NCBI GenBank assembly: GCA_043734785.1
Contig: JAYTEX010000091.1
Span: forward strand, 1-5,742
Length of the DNA stretch: 5,742 nucleotides
Reading direction: 5' to 3'
Source of the DNA: CAIKBL01 sp043734785
GTDB lineage: Bacteria > Pseudomonadota > Gammaproteobacteria > Ga0077536
The translations under genes and the position numbers were made by a program. Positions 5,468-5,742 of the stretch are shown here, one piece after another. Below the pieces are notes generated by a model, which worked only from the letters and a program-made list of their open reading frames with translations, did not search any database and was not told the DNA's origin. Within the stretch, counting starts at the first letter, position 1; the number at the start of each line of letters is the position of its first letter.

Positions 5468-5742
5468 TCGGGCTCGATACCAATGTCGTCGTGCGCTACA
5501 TCATGCAGGACGACGTCAAGCAGTCCCCGCAGGCGACGCGCCTTATTGAATCACTATCTGCGGACGCGCCTGGCTTCGTGCCGCTGGTGTCGGTCGTGGA
5601 ACTCGCCTGGGTACTGTCATCGGCGTATGAACTCGATCGAAATCAACTTTTCGAGGCGTTCGAGGGGCTGCTTCGAACAAAAGAATTGATCGTTGAGCGC
5701 GCGGAAATCGTCTGGAAGGCGCTGCGCGTCTTTCAACGCGCA
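5464..5742 (+). CDS. vapC: VapC-type PIN-domain ribonuclease toxin, 3' truncated by window end
   Basis: Translation from the GTG at 5464, which overlaps the antitoxin stop codon, gives 93 codons up to the window end. The start IGLDTNVVVRYI is the characteristic first strand of a PIN domain with the metal-binding Asp5; Glu46 in SVVELAWVL is the second conserved acidic residue. The remaining acidic residues expected near 95-120 lie beyond the window. VapC toxins cut RNA, typically tRNA or rRNA, in a magnesium-dependent way when freed from VapB. The frame is intact as far as it can be read. No other start suits the domain: the next ATG, codon 14, would remove Asp5. Confidence 0.85.
   Translation, partial: MIGLDTNVVVRYIMQDDVKQSPQATRLIESLSADAPGFVPLVSVVELAWVLSSAYELDRNQLFEAFEGLLRTKELIVERAEIVWKALRVFQRA

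Noticed and set aside
5483..5689. Plus-strand frame of 68 codons after the antitoxin
   Set aside because: Ser/Arg-rich shadow of the PIN-domain toxin, which reads in another frame from the GTG at 5464.

Overview
The window is GC-rich, ordinary proteobacterial chromosome with dense coding on both strands. The CzcI-like metal-resistance leader gene, the bacterial M18 aminopeptidase and the VapBC pair fit a beta- or gammaproteobacterium. This is an inference from gene content, not a taxonomic match.

Layout. At the left edge, on the minus strand, lies a small His-rich secreted protein of CzcI type (480-127). A well-placed ribosome binding site and ATG at 18-4 follow it, so the next gene of the unit, plausibly an RND metal-efflux component such as CzcC, begins just as the window ends. 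The 120 nt between them can fold into a long bulged hairpin with a second hairpin inside. Divergent from this, on the plus strand, is an alpha/beta hydrolase (683-1522) preceded by an 11-codon leader ORF that carries the only good ribosome binding site. It converges on a 56-residue, strongly basic protein of unknown function (1712-1542, minus). The two 3' ends share one 15-bp hairpin that contains or touches both stop codons. Next come an M18 aspartyl aminopeptidase (1865-3166, plus, apeB-like) and, convergent with it, a thiamine-diphosphate-dependent enzyme of the acetolactate synthase/benzoylformate decarboxylase superfamily (4869-3316, minus). A 355-nt intergenic stretch without a credible gene follows. 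The window closes with a type II toxin-antitoxin pair, VapB-type antitoxin (5225-5467) and PIN-domain VapC toxin (GTG start at 5464, cut by the window end), with an operator-like set of TTAC/GTAA half-sites over the promoter.

The genes do not form one pathway: metal efflux, general hydrolase, peptide turnover, TPP chemistry and a toxin-antitoxin module lie side by side in separate transcription units. I found no insertion sequence, CRISPR array, tRNA or rRNA. The less ordinary signals are at the RNA level: two genes with promoter-like sequences so close to the ATG that leaderless mRNAs are likely, a leader ORF, and the two structured 3' regions. I see no clear undescribed multi-gene system.
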